A DNA stretch of 64,000 nt from 12-FULL-44-12b sp964348525 (lineage in GTDB: Bacteria; Patescibacteriota; Minisyncoccia; Phycocordibacterales; Zambryskibacteraceae). Both the position numbers and the translations under genes were made by a program. The notes beneath the pieces are model-generated. The model saw only the letters and a program-made list of their open reading frames with translations, made no database searches and was not told the origin of the DNA. The stretch covers positions 1 to 64,000 of the forward strand of contig CAYGCY010000002.1 of the NCBI GenBank assembly GCA_964348525.1, read 5' to 3'. This document shows, in pieces, positions 49,100 to 57,131 of the stretch (position 1 is the first letter of the stretch; each line of letters opens with the position of its first letter).

Positions 49100-50164
49100 T
49101 TATTTGTTACCTAGGAAGTGGTATTTACCCTCTTTGTCTCTTTTAAAGAATTTTGGGTTCTGAAGATTAACCAATATAGTATTTTCTTTTACGTATCTTT
49201 CCTTCAAAACTTTCTCGATTATTTTATCCTTTGGAAGTGGTCCGCTCTTTTCAATGATAGACACTATTACATCTTTTACCACCCCTGGAGCATATCCCCA
49301 CTCTTTTAGAGCATAGAGCCCTCTACCTACCAACACAAAACGAGCATCTTTAATCAGTTCGTTGTGAGTAGTAGCAACGTGTGCGCGCTTATTGAAATAT
49401 GTAGTAATAGCTTTGGCAACATCTCTAAAGTGGATGGGCGACCCGTGCTTGCGTATAACAAGATATGCATAATCTCTGATGCCTTTTGCCTTTACATTTG
49501 AAGAAGAAGTTTTGCCCCATTCTCCTAGAGGGTTTTTCCCTACTTTGTGAGAAAGGTTGAGCCAACGCCTTATTATTTCGTCCTGTTTGTATTCGTCTGA
49601 AACATCTTTTACATATTCCAAAAACTTTTTTACTAGTTCTGATTCTGGCACAAGCTCACTGTCGTCTAGAGACACATAGAGTTTTTCCAAAGCAGAATGC
49701 ACATTTTTAGCGAGATTTTCATCTATATGCCATCTGTGTCTAAACTGTTCGTCTTCTTTTTCCTTTGTGAAATGCTCACCTAAAACTAATAGGAAATGTA
49801 TAAAATTTTGACTTGACTGGTCGCTACCAAGCTCATCTAAAAGCTCTTGATGAACTATTATTCCGCCAAGTTTTCTCAAAACATTTTTTAGTTCTTCAAA
49901 TACTTCGGATTGTTTTGTATATTCCTTTGATTTACGGATATTGTTTAGAGAATATTCGTCTATCTGACGAACTCTTTCACGAGTGATCCCATACTTTTTG
50001 CCTATGGCTTCAAGGGTCATTGGTTTTGTCTCTCCACCTAACCCATATCGCTTTGTAACGATGTCTCTCGCCCTCAACGGCAATACCGAAAGAAGCTGTT
50101 TAGTGACCTGTTTTGGCTTGAAATTTAGCTTTATTTGAGCCTTTTTTGCTGTTTTTGATGACAT
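49100..50164 (-). CDS. DNA-binding protein with sigma-70 region 4 and HARE-HTH-like domain
   Basis: 354 residues. Residues ~20-75 match sigma-70 region 4 ('LSVLPLRARDIVTKRYGLGG', 'TLEAIGKKYGITRERVRQID'). There is no region 2 or 3, so it is not a complete sigma factor. The middle is helical. Residues ~230-300 resemble the winged HARE-HTH/RpoE-delta domain ('IRKHGSPIHFRDVAKAITTY', 'LVGRGLYALKEWGY'). It probably binds promoter DNA or RNA polymerase. Monocistronic, with an intrinsic terminator. Confidence 0.75.
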   Translation of the reverse strand: MSSKTAKKAQIKLNFKPKQVTKQLLSVLPLRARDIVTKRYGLGGETKPMTLEAIGKKYGITRERVRQIDEYSLNNIRKSKEYTKQSEVFEELKNVLRKLGGIIVHQELLDELGSDQSSQNFIHFLLVLGEHFTKEKEDEQFRHRWHIDENLAKNVHSALEKLYVSLDDSELVPESELVKKFLEYVKDVSDEYKQDEIIRRWLNLSHKVGKNPLGEWGKTSSSNVKAKGIRDYAYLVIRKHGSPIHFRDVAKAITTYFNKRAHVATTHNELIKDARFVLVGRGLYALKEWGYAPGVVKDVIVSIIEKSGPLPKDKIIEKVLKERYVKENTILVNLQNPKFFKRDKEGKYHFLGNK

Positions 50165-50244
50165 ATTGTGTAATTAATACCTATGCTTTTTATCATTATT
50201 AGGTAAAAAGGTCAAGCGGTATCAAAACTGGGGATAATTTTTGC

Positions 50245-52524
50245 CTAAATTATCAGATTTATTATCCTTCCCGGAACATAAATTCGCCTCTTTACTGGGC
50301 TAGAAATATATTTTTTCAATTCCTCATTTTTCTCTATCTTTGAGGCTATTTCTTCCTCTGTATCTGTATTTTTTATATCTATCACCCCTCTAAATTTCCC
50401 ATTTATTTGGACAGAAATTTTCACAACACTGCTTTCTGAGACTTTTTGAGCAATAGGCCACTCTGATTGGTGTATTGATCCTTTCATACCAATTTTCTGC
50501 CAAAGCTCTTCGGCTATGTGTGGCGCAAAAGGGGCGAGCACTTGCAAGAATCTTGCGAAATTTTTCTGAGGAATCTCTTTTTCTTTTTCTAATGCATTCG
50601 CGCAAATCATTAATTGAGATATTGCAGTATTGAAAGACATTTCTTCAATATCATTACCAACTTTTTCAATTGTTTTCTCAAAAACACTTGAACTAGTCAT
50701 TGATGACATTTCAATATTTTTTACCTTTTCAGCAAGTACGAAAACTCTTTCCAAAAATCTCCTCGGACCCACGATGCCATCCTGTGACCAACTAACTGCC
50801 TGCTCAAATGGACCAATAAACATTTCATATAGGCGCAATGTGTCTGCTCCGAATTTTTTTACTATGTCGTCTGGGTTTATCACATTCCCCCTAGATTTGC
50901 TCATTTTTTCTCCACCGGAAGCTAAAATCATTCCGTGAGAAGTTCTTTTTGTGTAGGGCTCAGATGTTGGGACTAACTTTTGATCATATAAAAATTTATT
51001 CCAAAAACGAGAGTAAAGGAGGTGAAGCGTGGTGTGCTCCATCCCTCCGTTATACCAGTCAACAGGTTGCCAATATTTTAATTTCTCAATATCTGCAAAT
51101 AATTTAGAATTCTTGGGGTCTATATAACGTAAGAAATACCAGCTTGAACCCGCCCAGTTTGGCATTGTGTCGGTCTCCCTTTTCGCGAAACCTTTACATT
51201 GCGGACACTTCACATTTACCCATTTAGAAACGCTCGCTAGTGGTGACTCCCCCGTATCTGTATAGGTATACTTTTTAACTTTAGGAAGTTTTACAGGTAA
51301 ATCTTTTTCTGGTACTGGCACCGTTCCACATTTATCACAATGTATTACTGGAATTGGCTCTCCCCAATATCGCTGTCTTGAAAAAACCCAATCACGAAGT
51401 TTAAAACGAGTAATTTTTTTGCCAAAATCTTCAAAACCTGCTTTTTCGTAATCTTTAACAATTGGTAAGTTGTATTTTTGGGCAAATTCATTATCTCGCG
51501 CATCATCAGATGGCACAGCCATAATTGCTCCTGTGCCGTAATGAGGTAAAACATAATCTGCAATCCATATCGGAACTTCTTCTTTGTTGGCAGGATTGAT
51601 TGCTTTTACTCCTTTTAATTCAACCCCTGTTTTTTGCTTCCCTTCTGATGTTCTTTCTATTTCTGTCTTCTTTCTAGATTGAGCAATATAATTTTCAACC
51701 TCTTCCCTGTTTGTAATTGCTAAACTTTTAACAAGCTCATGCTCCGGCGCCAGTACCATATATGTCGCGCCAAAAATAGTATCTGGGCGAGTAGTGAAAA
51801 CTTTTATTTTTAATTCATTATTCTTTATTCCAAATTCTATTTCTGCACCTTCGCTTTTTCCTATCCAATTTCTTTGTTGAATTTTTACTCGTTCTGGATA
51901 ATCCAACGTCTCTAAATCATCGTGCAGGCGCTCTGCGTATTTTGTGATGGCAAGCATCCATTGTTCCTTTTCTCTTTTTTCTACCGGTGTACCGCACCTT
52001 TCACATTTCCCATCAACTACCTCTTCATTTGCTAAACCGATTTTGTCTTGTGGACACCAGTTAATTTCCGATTTTGCTTTGTATGCAAGTCCGTGTTTAA
52101 GAAGTTGCAGAAAAATCCACTGTGTCCATTTGAAATATTTTGGATCTGTCGTATTTACTTCGCGCGACCAGTCAAAAGAAAGCCCTAGGGACTGCATCTG
52201 TTTTCTGAAATTTTTTATATTCTTCTTTGTGGTTACTTCGGGATGTATGCCTGTTTTTACGGCATAGCTTTCCGCGGGAAGACCGAAGGCGTCCCAGCCC
52301 ATTGGATAAAGCACGTTTTTGCCCTCCATTCGCCTCTTACGAGCCACTACATCAAGAGCTGTATAGCTTCGTACATGCCCCACATGAAGACCATCGCCGG
52401 ACGGATACGGGAACTCAACAAGGATGTAGCTTTTGTCCCCTGATTCCTTGGCTCTATATAGTTTTTTAGAATCCCAATACTTTTGCCACTTTTTCTCTAT
52501 TTTTAACGGGTCGTATTTACTCAT
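50245..52524 (-). CDS. leuS: Leucyl-tRNA synthetase (shortened)
   Basis: 759 residues against ~860 in E. coli. 'FPYPSGDGLHVGHVRSYTAL' holds HIGH, 'GGEKMSKSRGNVINPDD' holds KMSKS. The editing domain is present ('FTTRPDTIFGATYMVL', 'GTGAIMAVPSDDARDNEFA'), with Asp replacing the common His in the (G/A)HDxRD motif. About 50 residues normally found between the editing domain and 'LRDWVFSRQRYWGEPIP' are missing. A zinc ribbon 'CDKCGTVPVP..CPQC' is retained. Confidence 0.95.
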   Translation of the reverse strand: MSKYDPLKIEKKWQKYWDSKKLYRAKESGDKSYILVEFPYPSGDGLHVGHVRSYTALDVVARKRRMEGKNVLYPMGWDAFGLPAESYAVKTGIHPEVTTKKNIKNFRKQMQSLGLSFDWSREVNTTDPKYFKWTQWIFLQLLKHGLAYKAKSEINWCPQDKIGLANEEVVDGKCERCGTPVEKREKEQWMLAITKYAERLHDDLETLDYPERVKIQQRNWIGKSEGAEIEFGIKNNELKIKVFTTRPDTIFGATYMVLAPEHELVKSLAITNREEVENYIAQSRKKTEIERTSEGKQKTGVELKGVKAINPANKEEVPIWIADYVLPHYGTGAIMAVPSDDARDNEFAQKYNLPIVKDYEKAGFEDFGKKITRFKLRDWVFSRQRYWGEPIPVIHCDKCGTVPVPEKDLPVKLPKVKKYTYTDTGESPLASVSKWVNVKCPQCKGFAKRETDTMPNWAGSSWYFLRYIDPKNSKLFADIEKLKYWQPVDWYNGGMEHTTLHLLYSRFWNKFLYDQKLVPTSEPYTKRTSHGMILASGGEKMSKSRGNVINPDDIVKKFGADTLRLYEMFIGPFEQAVSWSQDGIVGPRRFLERVFVLAEKVKNIEMSSMTSSSVFEKTIEKVGNDIEEMSFNTAISQLMICANALEKEKEIPQKNFARFLQVLAPFAPHIAEELWQKIGMKGSIHQSEWPIAQKVSESSVVKISVQINGKFRGVIDIKNTDTEEEIASKIEKNEELKKYISSPVKRRIYVPGRIINLII

Positions 52525-52559
52525 TCATTAAAATATACCATTTTCCTTCGAACTTTTAA

Positions 52560-52713
52560 GCGAGCTAATAGTTTCGCCGAACATTGCGGAATCGAGTCAG
52601 CATGGTGAGTCAGGACCCTGAGCGTAGCGAGGGGCTCTTTACTCTGACGAGATGAGCATAGCAAAAACCCTCGCTGGGGGTTTTATGCGCGTTCGCCGAC
52701 ACTATTAGCGAGC
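52560..52713. repeat. Inverted-repeat element (~154 bp), MITE-like or structured RNA
   Basis: Ends GCGAGCTAATAGTTTCGCCG.. (52560-52582) and ..CGCCGACACTATTAGCGAGC (52691-52713) match as inverted copies at 19 of 23 positions. The core contains further complementary pieces: CCCT..AGGG and AGCGAGGG against CCCTCGCT, GTCAG against CTGAC. It fills the gap between leuS and the next gene; no ORF. Confidence 0.55.
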
Positions 52714-52719
52714 AAACCT

Positions 52720-53250
52720 TTAATCGCGAAACTTTTTGAATGCCACCCACACAAGAATTGCTAAGGCTATGCCGAGAATTATTACTTTTATAGAATCATC
52801 TGCTGAACCCCAATAACGCATTGAAGCAACAATAAATGAAAGCACACCAGCGAGTGAGAGCGACTGGCCTATTGTCATATTACCTTTAAAGAAGTTTCCT
52901 CCAGCCACACAGAGCGCTCCAAGAATTACTAGCGTCACAAAAACATTTCTGTCATATGTTTTTTGCGCAGAGTCATAATCCTGCCTGCAAGTGAATTGCA
53001 AATCACAAAAGCCCGTTGCTTCTGTTTTTTGTGGAGCGTAATAATTGTTTTCATTCCACTGACCACCCTTTGATACACAAGAATTTTTCGTATTTGCTTC
53101 TACTATCTGTTCAGTATTTGGGCAAAATTTTACGAAATCTGGCTGTTTGTAAATAAGAGAAAGTGCGTAATTAAAGAAAAGATTTATAACTATTACCATT
53201 CCAATAATAAGAGACCAACGAAGTATTTTTGATGTATTATTTGGTTCCAT
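52720..53250 (-). CDS. Hypothetical membrane protein
   Basis: 176 residues. Four predicted membrane helices: ~11-33 ('WSLIIGMVIVINLFFNYALS'), then after a polar loop ~103-121, ~125-143 and ~153-170 ('VIILGIALAILVWVAFKKF'). The first outer loop has four Cys ('FCPNTEQ', 'NSCVSKGGQW', 'FCDLQFTCRQD') that could form disulfides, fitting the DsbA/VKOR pair. Unrecognised. TAATAT ends 6 nt before the ATG (leaderless). Confidence 0.6.
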   Translation of the reverse strand: MEPNNTSKILRWSLIIGMVIVINLFFNYALSLIYKQPDFVKFCPNTEQIVEANTKNSCVSKGGQWNENNYYAPQKTEATGFCDLQFTCRQDYDSAQKTYDRNVFVTLVILGALCVAGGNFFKGNMTIGQSLSLAGVLSFIVASMRYWGSADDSIKVIILGIALAILVWVAFKKFRD

Positions 53251-53300
53251 TCTGCTATATTAACACGAGACAAACATTGGCCCAAAGGAGGTGATGAAAG

Positions 53301-53420
53301 ATGGCCCGAAAGGTAATTTGCCGCAGGTGTCACCACGGCTCGCTTTTCTGCCGTTGTGCCCGCTTCAATCCGAAACCCTTAGTCCGCCGCCCTCGCAAGA
53401 GAGCGAGAAAAGCGAACTAG
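53301..53420 (+). CDS. Tiny basic Cys-rich protein (39 aa) with perfect Shine-Dalgarno
   Basis: 39 codons: 'MARKVICRRCHHGSLFCRCA' followed by 'RFNPKPLVRRPRKRARKAN'. C-x2-C and C-x-C plus two His could form one zinc site; the tail is very basic, suggesting nucleic acid binding. AAAGGAGGTGAT, nearly a full anti-SD complement, lies just upstream. An extended -10 TGCTATATT is at 53253-53261 and an intrinsic terminator follows. Too short for routine gene callers; unrecognised. Confidence 0.6.
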   Translation: MARKVICRRCHHGSLFCRCARFNPKPLVRRPRKRARKAN

Positions 53421-53433
53421 CAGTGAGCTTACA

Positions 53434-53470
53434 GGGCACAAGCAAGAAATTGCGTGTGTCCTTTGTTTTA
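53434..53470 (+). terminator. Terminator of the 39-aa gene
   Basis: GGGCACAAGCAA / TTGCGTGTGTCC stem with one mismatch and loop GAAA, followed by TTTGTTTTAT. Confidence 0.65.
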
Positions 53471-54466
53471 TATCCTAAACTCTATTACATCCCCATCTTT
53501 CACTATATATTCCTTTCCTTCCACCCTTAACTTCCCTTTTTCTCGTGCATTGGCATATGAGCCAGACGAAACTAAATCTTCATAAGAAACCACCTCTGCG
53601 CGAATAAATTTATCTTTAAAATCTGTATGAATTGCTGTTCCTGCAACGGGCGCTGTTGAACCTTTTTCAATAGTCCACGCACGAGTTTCGTCTTTCCCTG
53701 TTGTAAAGTAAGTCTCTAGCCCAAGGAGCTCATAGCTTTTCTTTATTAATTCATCAAAACCGGTACCAAATACCGAATCAATTTCAACATAAAGCCCCGG
53801 CACTCTGTCTTTAATATCTGAAATATTTTCAGCGGCCGCTGAAGTATTCAGCACATACAAAATTGGCTTCATAGTAAGTAAATTCATCCCTTTTATAATC
53901 TCTTTCTCCTCTTTACTTAAGTAAAGTGTACTTGCGAGCTTCCCTTCGAGTAAAACAGTTTCAACCTTTTTTAGAACGGCTTCTTCGGCAATTGCTAATT
54001 TATTTCCCGCCTTAACATCTTTTTGTAAATTTGAAAGACGCTTTGAAACACTTTGTTCATCTGCGAGTACTAATTCCAAATTGATTACTTCAATATCTGA
54101 AAGTGGGTCAATTTTCCCAGCCACGTGAATAATATCGTCATCTTTAAAAACACGAACGACCTCCGCAATTGCGTCCACCTCGCGAATGTTTGTAAGAAAT
54201 TTATTTCCAAGACCTTCGCCATCGGCCGCACCCTTCACGAGGCCTGCAATATCCACGAATTCAATTACTGCTGGGATTGTTTTTTCTGATTGAGAGATTT
54301 CAGTAAGTTTCGCCAAGCGCTCATCAGGTACAGGGACAATGCCTACCGATGGGTCAATAGTACAAAAAGGATAATTTTCTGCCGGTACACTTTTTTTAGT
54401 AAGCGCGTTAAAAAGAGTTGATTTACCAACATTTGGTAGGCCTACAATTCCGATGCTTAATTTCAC
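53468..54466 (-). CDS. ychF: Ribosome-binding ATPase YchF
   Basis: 332 residues. G1 'IGIVGLPNVGKSTLFNAL', G2/G3 region 'NYPFCTIDPSVGIVPVPDER' and 'EFVDIAGLVKGAADGEGLGN', a helical domain, and a C-terminal TGS domain ('FIRAEVVSYEDLVSSGSY', 'KEYIVKDGDVIEFRI'). About 30 residues shorter than E. coli YchF. Start GTG with TATTCT ending 6 nt upstream (leaderless). Confidence 0.95.
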   Translation of the reverse strand: MKLSIGIVGLPNVGKSTLFNALTKKSVPAENYPFCTIDPSVGIVPVPDERLAKLTEISQSEKTIPAVIEFVDIAGLVKGAADGEGLGNKFLTNIREVDAIAEVVRVFKDDDIIHVAGKIDPLSDIEVINLELVLADEQSVSKRLSNLQKDVKAGNKLAIAEEAVLKKVETVLLEGKLASTLYLSKEEKEIIKGMNLLTMKPILYVLNTSAAAENISDIKDRVPGLYVEIDSVFGTGFDELIKKSYELLGLETYFTTGKDETRAWTIEKGSTAPVAGTAIHTDFKDKFIRAEVVSYEDLVSSGSYANAREKGKLRVEGKEYIVKDGDVIEFRI

Positions 54467-54515
54467 TCGGTAAGAATACCCAAAAAATAGACACCTGTAA
54501 AACTCTCTCCAACTT

Positions 54516-55400
54516 TTATTTAGCCGTTTCTAGTTCTTTTTTCTGGTGAGCTAAAAAAGTGTAAATAATCGCAGATACGAATAGCAAAACCCCTCCGACT
54601 GATTGAAGTATGGTAAACCTTTCTCCTCCTAGCCAATATGAGAAAAAGGCGGCAAAACCCGGCTGAAGGGATAATAGAATGGCAGCAGTAATTTCTGACG
54701 AATGTTTCAAGGAGACCATTTGAACAAAAAACACTGAAAGTGTGGGCAGTATTCCCAAAAATACTAGTGGTCCAATTTGTGACGAAGGCACATAAATATT
54801 GAACTTTCCAATAACTAAAGCGTAAATCAAGCTAAGCACAGCCACTACAGTAAATTGTTGAAAACACACAGTAATGGGATCGAGCTCTTTTTTTGAGTAA
54901 TGTCCGACCAGTACTAGGTGAACGGAGGTTGAGATGGCGGACAAAAATATCAATAGGTCACCAAAACCTACATTATTCAAACTTCCAGTCAAAAGATAAA
55001 GACCGAAAACAGACAAAGCAATAACTGGCAACAAAAATAATTTGAGACGCTTTTTAAATATAAAATAATTTATAAGTGGAACAAAGACAAAAAACATGCC
55101 ACTTATAAAACCTGTATTTATCGCGGATGTATATTTCAAGCCTACGGCTATCAAAATAAATACTAGCCACAGAAAAAAACCCAGAATTATTCCGGGCTTT
55201 ATGTTCTCGAAGGGGTTTTTCTTAAGGTAAAGTAAATAAACATATAAAGGTATTGCCGCAATCAGAAACCTAAAAGCGGTTAGCATCGAAGCGTCAACAA
55301 AGGTGGAAGTCTGTTTGGTTACGATGTAGTGAGTGCCAAGCATGACTGAACAATACAGAAGACCAAAAATCGATAAATAGTTTTTTGTTTTTTCTGTCAT
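54516..55400 (-). CDS. EamA/DMT-family permease
   Basis: 294 residues with ten predicted membrane helices in two five-helix repeats, the DMT superfamily layout ('LLYCSVMLGTHYIVTKQ' near the start, 'LGGERFTILQSVGGVLLF' in repeat two). Substrate unknown; relatives export amino acids or other metabolites. A TATAAT box lies 23 nt upstream of the ATG. Ends with a short Lys/Glu tail. Confidence 0.85.
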   Translation of the reverse strand: MTEKTKNYLSIFGLLYCSVMLGTHYIVTKQTSTFVDASMLTAFRFLIAAIPLYVYLLYLKKNPFENIKPGIILGFFLWLVFILIAVGLKYTSAINTGFISGMFFVFVPLINYFIFKKRLKLFLLPVIALSVFGLYLLTGSLNNVGFGDLLIFLSAISTSVHLVLVGHYSKKELDPITVCFQQFTVVAVLSLIYALVIGKFNIYVPSSQIGPLVFLGILPTLSVFFVQMVSLKHSSEITAAILLSLQPGFAAFFSYWLGGERFTILQSVGGVLLFVSAIIYTFLAHQKKELETAK

Positions 55401-55462
55401 ATCAGTAGTTAATGGTTAACATAATTATACCACAAATTTATTGGCCTGTGCGCAAGATGGGT

Positions 55463-56245
55463 TTAAAGCGCTTTAAATATCTTGGTGGATAACGCTTTGT
55501 TGCTACCAATTATGAATCTCATTGTGCTCTTTTGTCCGACTGCAATTCTCTTCATTTTTGGGTATTCAATACAACCACTTTCTTTGGCTATTAGAAACCC
55601 TGGACTAAAGTCATAAATCAGACTGTCTCTAGAGGCCACAGCGTCAATTTTGCCCTCTGCTAATAAACAGAAATCTAGATTGGGTGACCAGTTATTCATA
55701 ACCCTGCCAAATTGAGAGTTGTAAGCCCAGTCAAAGAATTTTCTTTTTTCTTTCCATTTTGCACTATGAGAAAAATTTATCGAAATATATGAAGATTTTC
55801 TGTTTGAATCAAACTTTAGCCTTTTTTTGTTAAGAAAAGCTCCTTTTCCTTTTTCCGCAAAATACATTTTGTTTAAAACTGGGTTATATACAACAGATGA
55901 AACAACTTCTCCTTTATGCAAACAAGCAAGCGATACTGAAAAATGTGGTAGGCCAAGCAGAAAATTACTACTTCCATCAAGTGGGTCAACTATAATCGTG
56001 TCCAGTGATTTTTTATCTATGAATCCCCTCTCCTCACTTAAAATATTTATTTTAGGGAGTTTAGTGGTTAGAATTTTGATAATCGCTTCTTCAGAATCTG
56101 TGTCTGCTTTGGAAAATACATCGTAGTTGTCTTTGCCTTTATTTAATTCCTTTACGGCACTATTTTCAAAAGCTTTTTTTAGTATCTTCCCAGCTTCATA
56201 CCCCGCTTGAATCATAACGTTGAGTGTAGATTTATTTTTTGTCAT
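55463..56245 (-). CDS. Inositol monophosphatase-family phosphatase
   Basis: 260 residues. Metal-binding motifs 'SEERGF' and 'IIVDPLDGSSNFLLGLPHFS' (~86-105), and the C-terminal motif 'IYDFSPGFLIAKESG' in place of the usual WDxAAG. It probably removes phosphate from a sugar phosphate, inositol phosphate or PAP-like substrate; the substrate cannot be told from sequence. TATAT overlaps the region just before the ATG. Confidence 0.87.
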   Translation of the reverse strand: MTKNKSTLNVMIQAGYEAGKILKKAFENSAVKELNKGKDNYDVFSKADTDSEEAIIKILTTKLPKINILSEERGFIDKKSLDTIIVDPLDGSSNFLLGLPHFSVSLACLHKGEVVSSVVYNPVLNKMYFAEKGKGAFLNKKRLKFDSNRKSSYISINFSHSAKWKEKRKFFDWAYNSQFGRVMNNWSPNLDFCLLAEGKIDAVASRDSLIYDFSPGFLIAKESGCIEYPKMKRIAVGQKSTMRFIIGSNKALSTKIFKAL

Positions 56246-56293
56246 ATTTTATATAAAGTTGAAACCTCATTATATTCTACCGCTAATTACACA

Positions 56294-56330
56294 AAGGGCT
56301 GGTTGCGGTTCAAAACCGCAACCAGCCCTT
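56294..56330 (-). terminator. Terminator of the 56336 kinase gene
   Basis: AAGGGCTGGTTGCGGTT / AACCGCAACCAGCCCTT, a 17-bp stem, followed on the minus strand by TGTGT. Confidence 0.75.
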
Positions 56331-56335
56331 ATTGG

Positions 56336-56878
56336 TCAGCCCTTAGCTAGCCTCAACACTTCGACCACCAGAGAGTCGATGCTTGAACCGTCTTCGTTGT
56401 ACACGACAGTATGATTCTTCGTACCTTCCGGAAATTCCTCGAATGCTTCCGCACACATGTTGTGAATCTTCGTGGCGATTTCCGGTGTATGGAGAAGATG
56501 TCCTTCCCGTGGAGCCGAAAGACGCGCTACAGCAGTTTCCGGTGCCGAACGCACCTCAACCCACTGCACATCAACTTTCTGCTCGGCACAGAAAGCTTCC
56601 ATCTGTGAGCGGACTGAGTGATATGGATAAACTTCATCCATGATCACAATCGAAGCCCCACTATCAAACTTGTAAAGGGCTTCTTTCAGTGCGTCCTGAC
56701 AATAAAGCGACCTCACTTCTGGGGGGTCGACTTCGTCAGTCACCTTTTTTGGGTCAGCCCTGATTCGTTTGTGATGGTCAACATCAACGCGCGTTGCCCA
56801 CCCCAACTCGTGCATCCGCTTACAAATCGTCGTTTTGCCTGAGCCAGGCAAACCGGCCAGCAGTATGAGCGTGTTCAC
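56336..56878 (-). CDS. P-loop kinase of the AAA_33/zeta-like type, SD-led single gene
   Basis: 180 residues. Walker A 'LLAGLPGSGKTTICKRM' (~6-22), 'RVDVDHHKRIR' and a Walker B-like 'ASIVIMDEVYPYHSVRSQ'. Similar proteins phosphorylate small molecules or nucleic acid ends; the substrate is unknown. Start GTG with GGAG 6 nt upstream. Own terminator (56294-56330) and G/C-rich codons, so it belongs to the cassette class. Confidence 0.7.
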   Translation of the reverse strand: MNTLILLAGLPGSGKTTICKRMHELGWATRVDVDHHKRIRADPKKVTDEVDPPEVRSLYCQDALKEALYKFDSGASIVIMDEVYPYHSVRSQMEAFCAEQKVDVQWVEVRSAPETAVARLSAPREGHLLHTPEIATKIHNMCAEAFEEFPEGTKNHTVVYNEDGSSIDSLVVEVLRLAKG

Positions 56879-56979
56879 CTGTATCTCCTTGCCAAGGTAA
56901 CAAAAATGGCCTCCAACCGAAGACCAATCTAGTTATGAACTTACCATATATATAAAGCTTAATCAATTCACTTCAAATT

Positions 56980-57014
56980 AAAAAAAGGGCGTAACTATTG
57001 CAATAGTTACGCCC
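56980..57014 (-). terminator. Terminator of the tyrS-tRNA-Tyr transcript
   Basis: Minus strand GGGCGTAACTATTG / CAATAGTTACGCCC, a perfect 14-bp stem, followed by TTTTTTT. Confidence 0.92.
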
Positions 57015-57041
57015 TCTGACCCAGCCAACAACCAAAACGAC

Positions 57042-57127
57042 TGGTGGGTAGGAGAGGATTCGAACCTCTGTAGGCTCACGCCAACTGATTTACAGTCAGT
57101 CCCCTTTAACCGCTCGGGCACCTACCC
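57042..57127 (-). tRNA. tRNA-Tyr (anticodon GTA)
   Basis: Acceptor GGGTAGG / CCTACCC, anticodon arm ACTGA-CTGTAAA-TCAGT, long class II variable arm, T arm AGAGG-TTCGAAT-CCTCT, CCA encoded. It begins 4 nt after the tyrS stop, on the same strand and before any terminator, so it is cotranscribed with its own synthetase. Confidence 0.96.
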
Positions 57128-57131
57128 CTAG

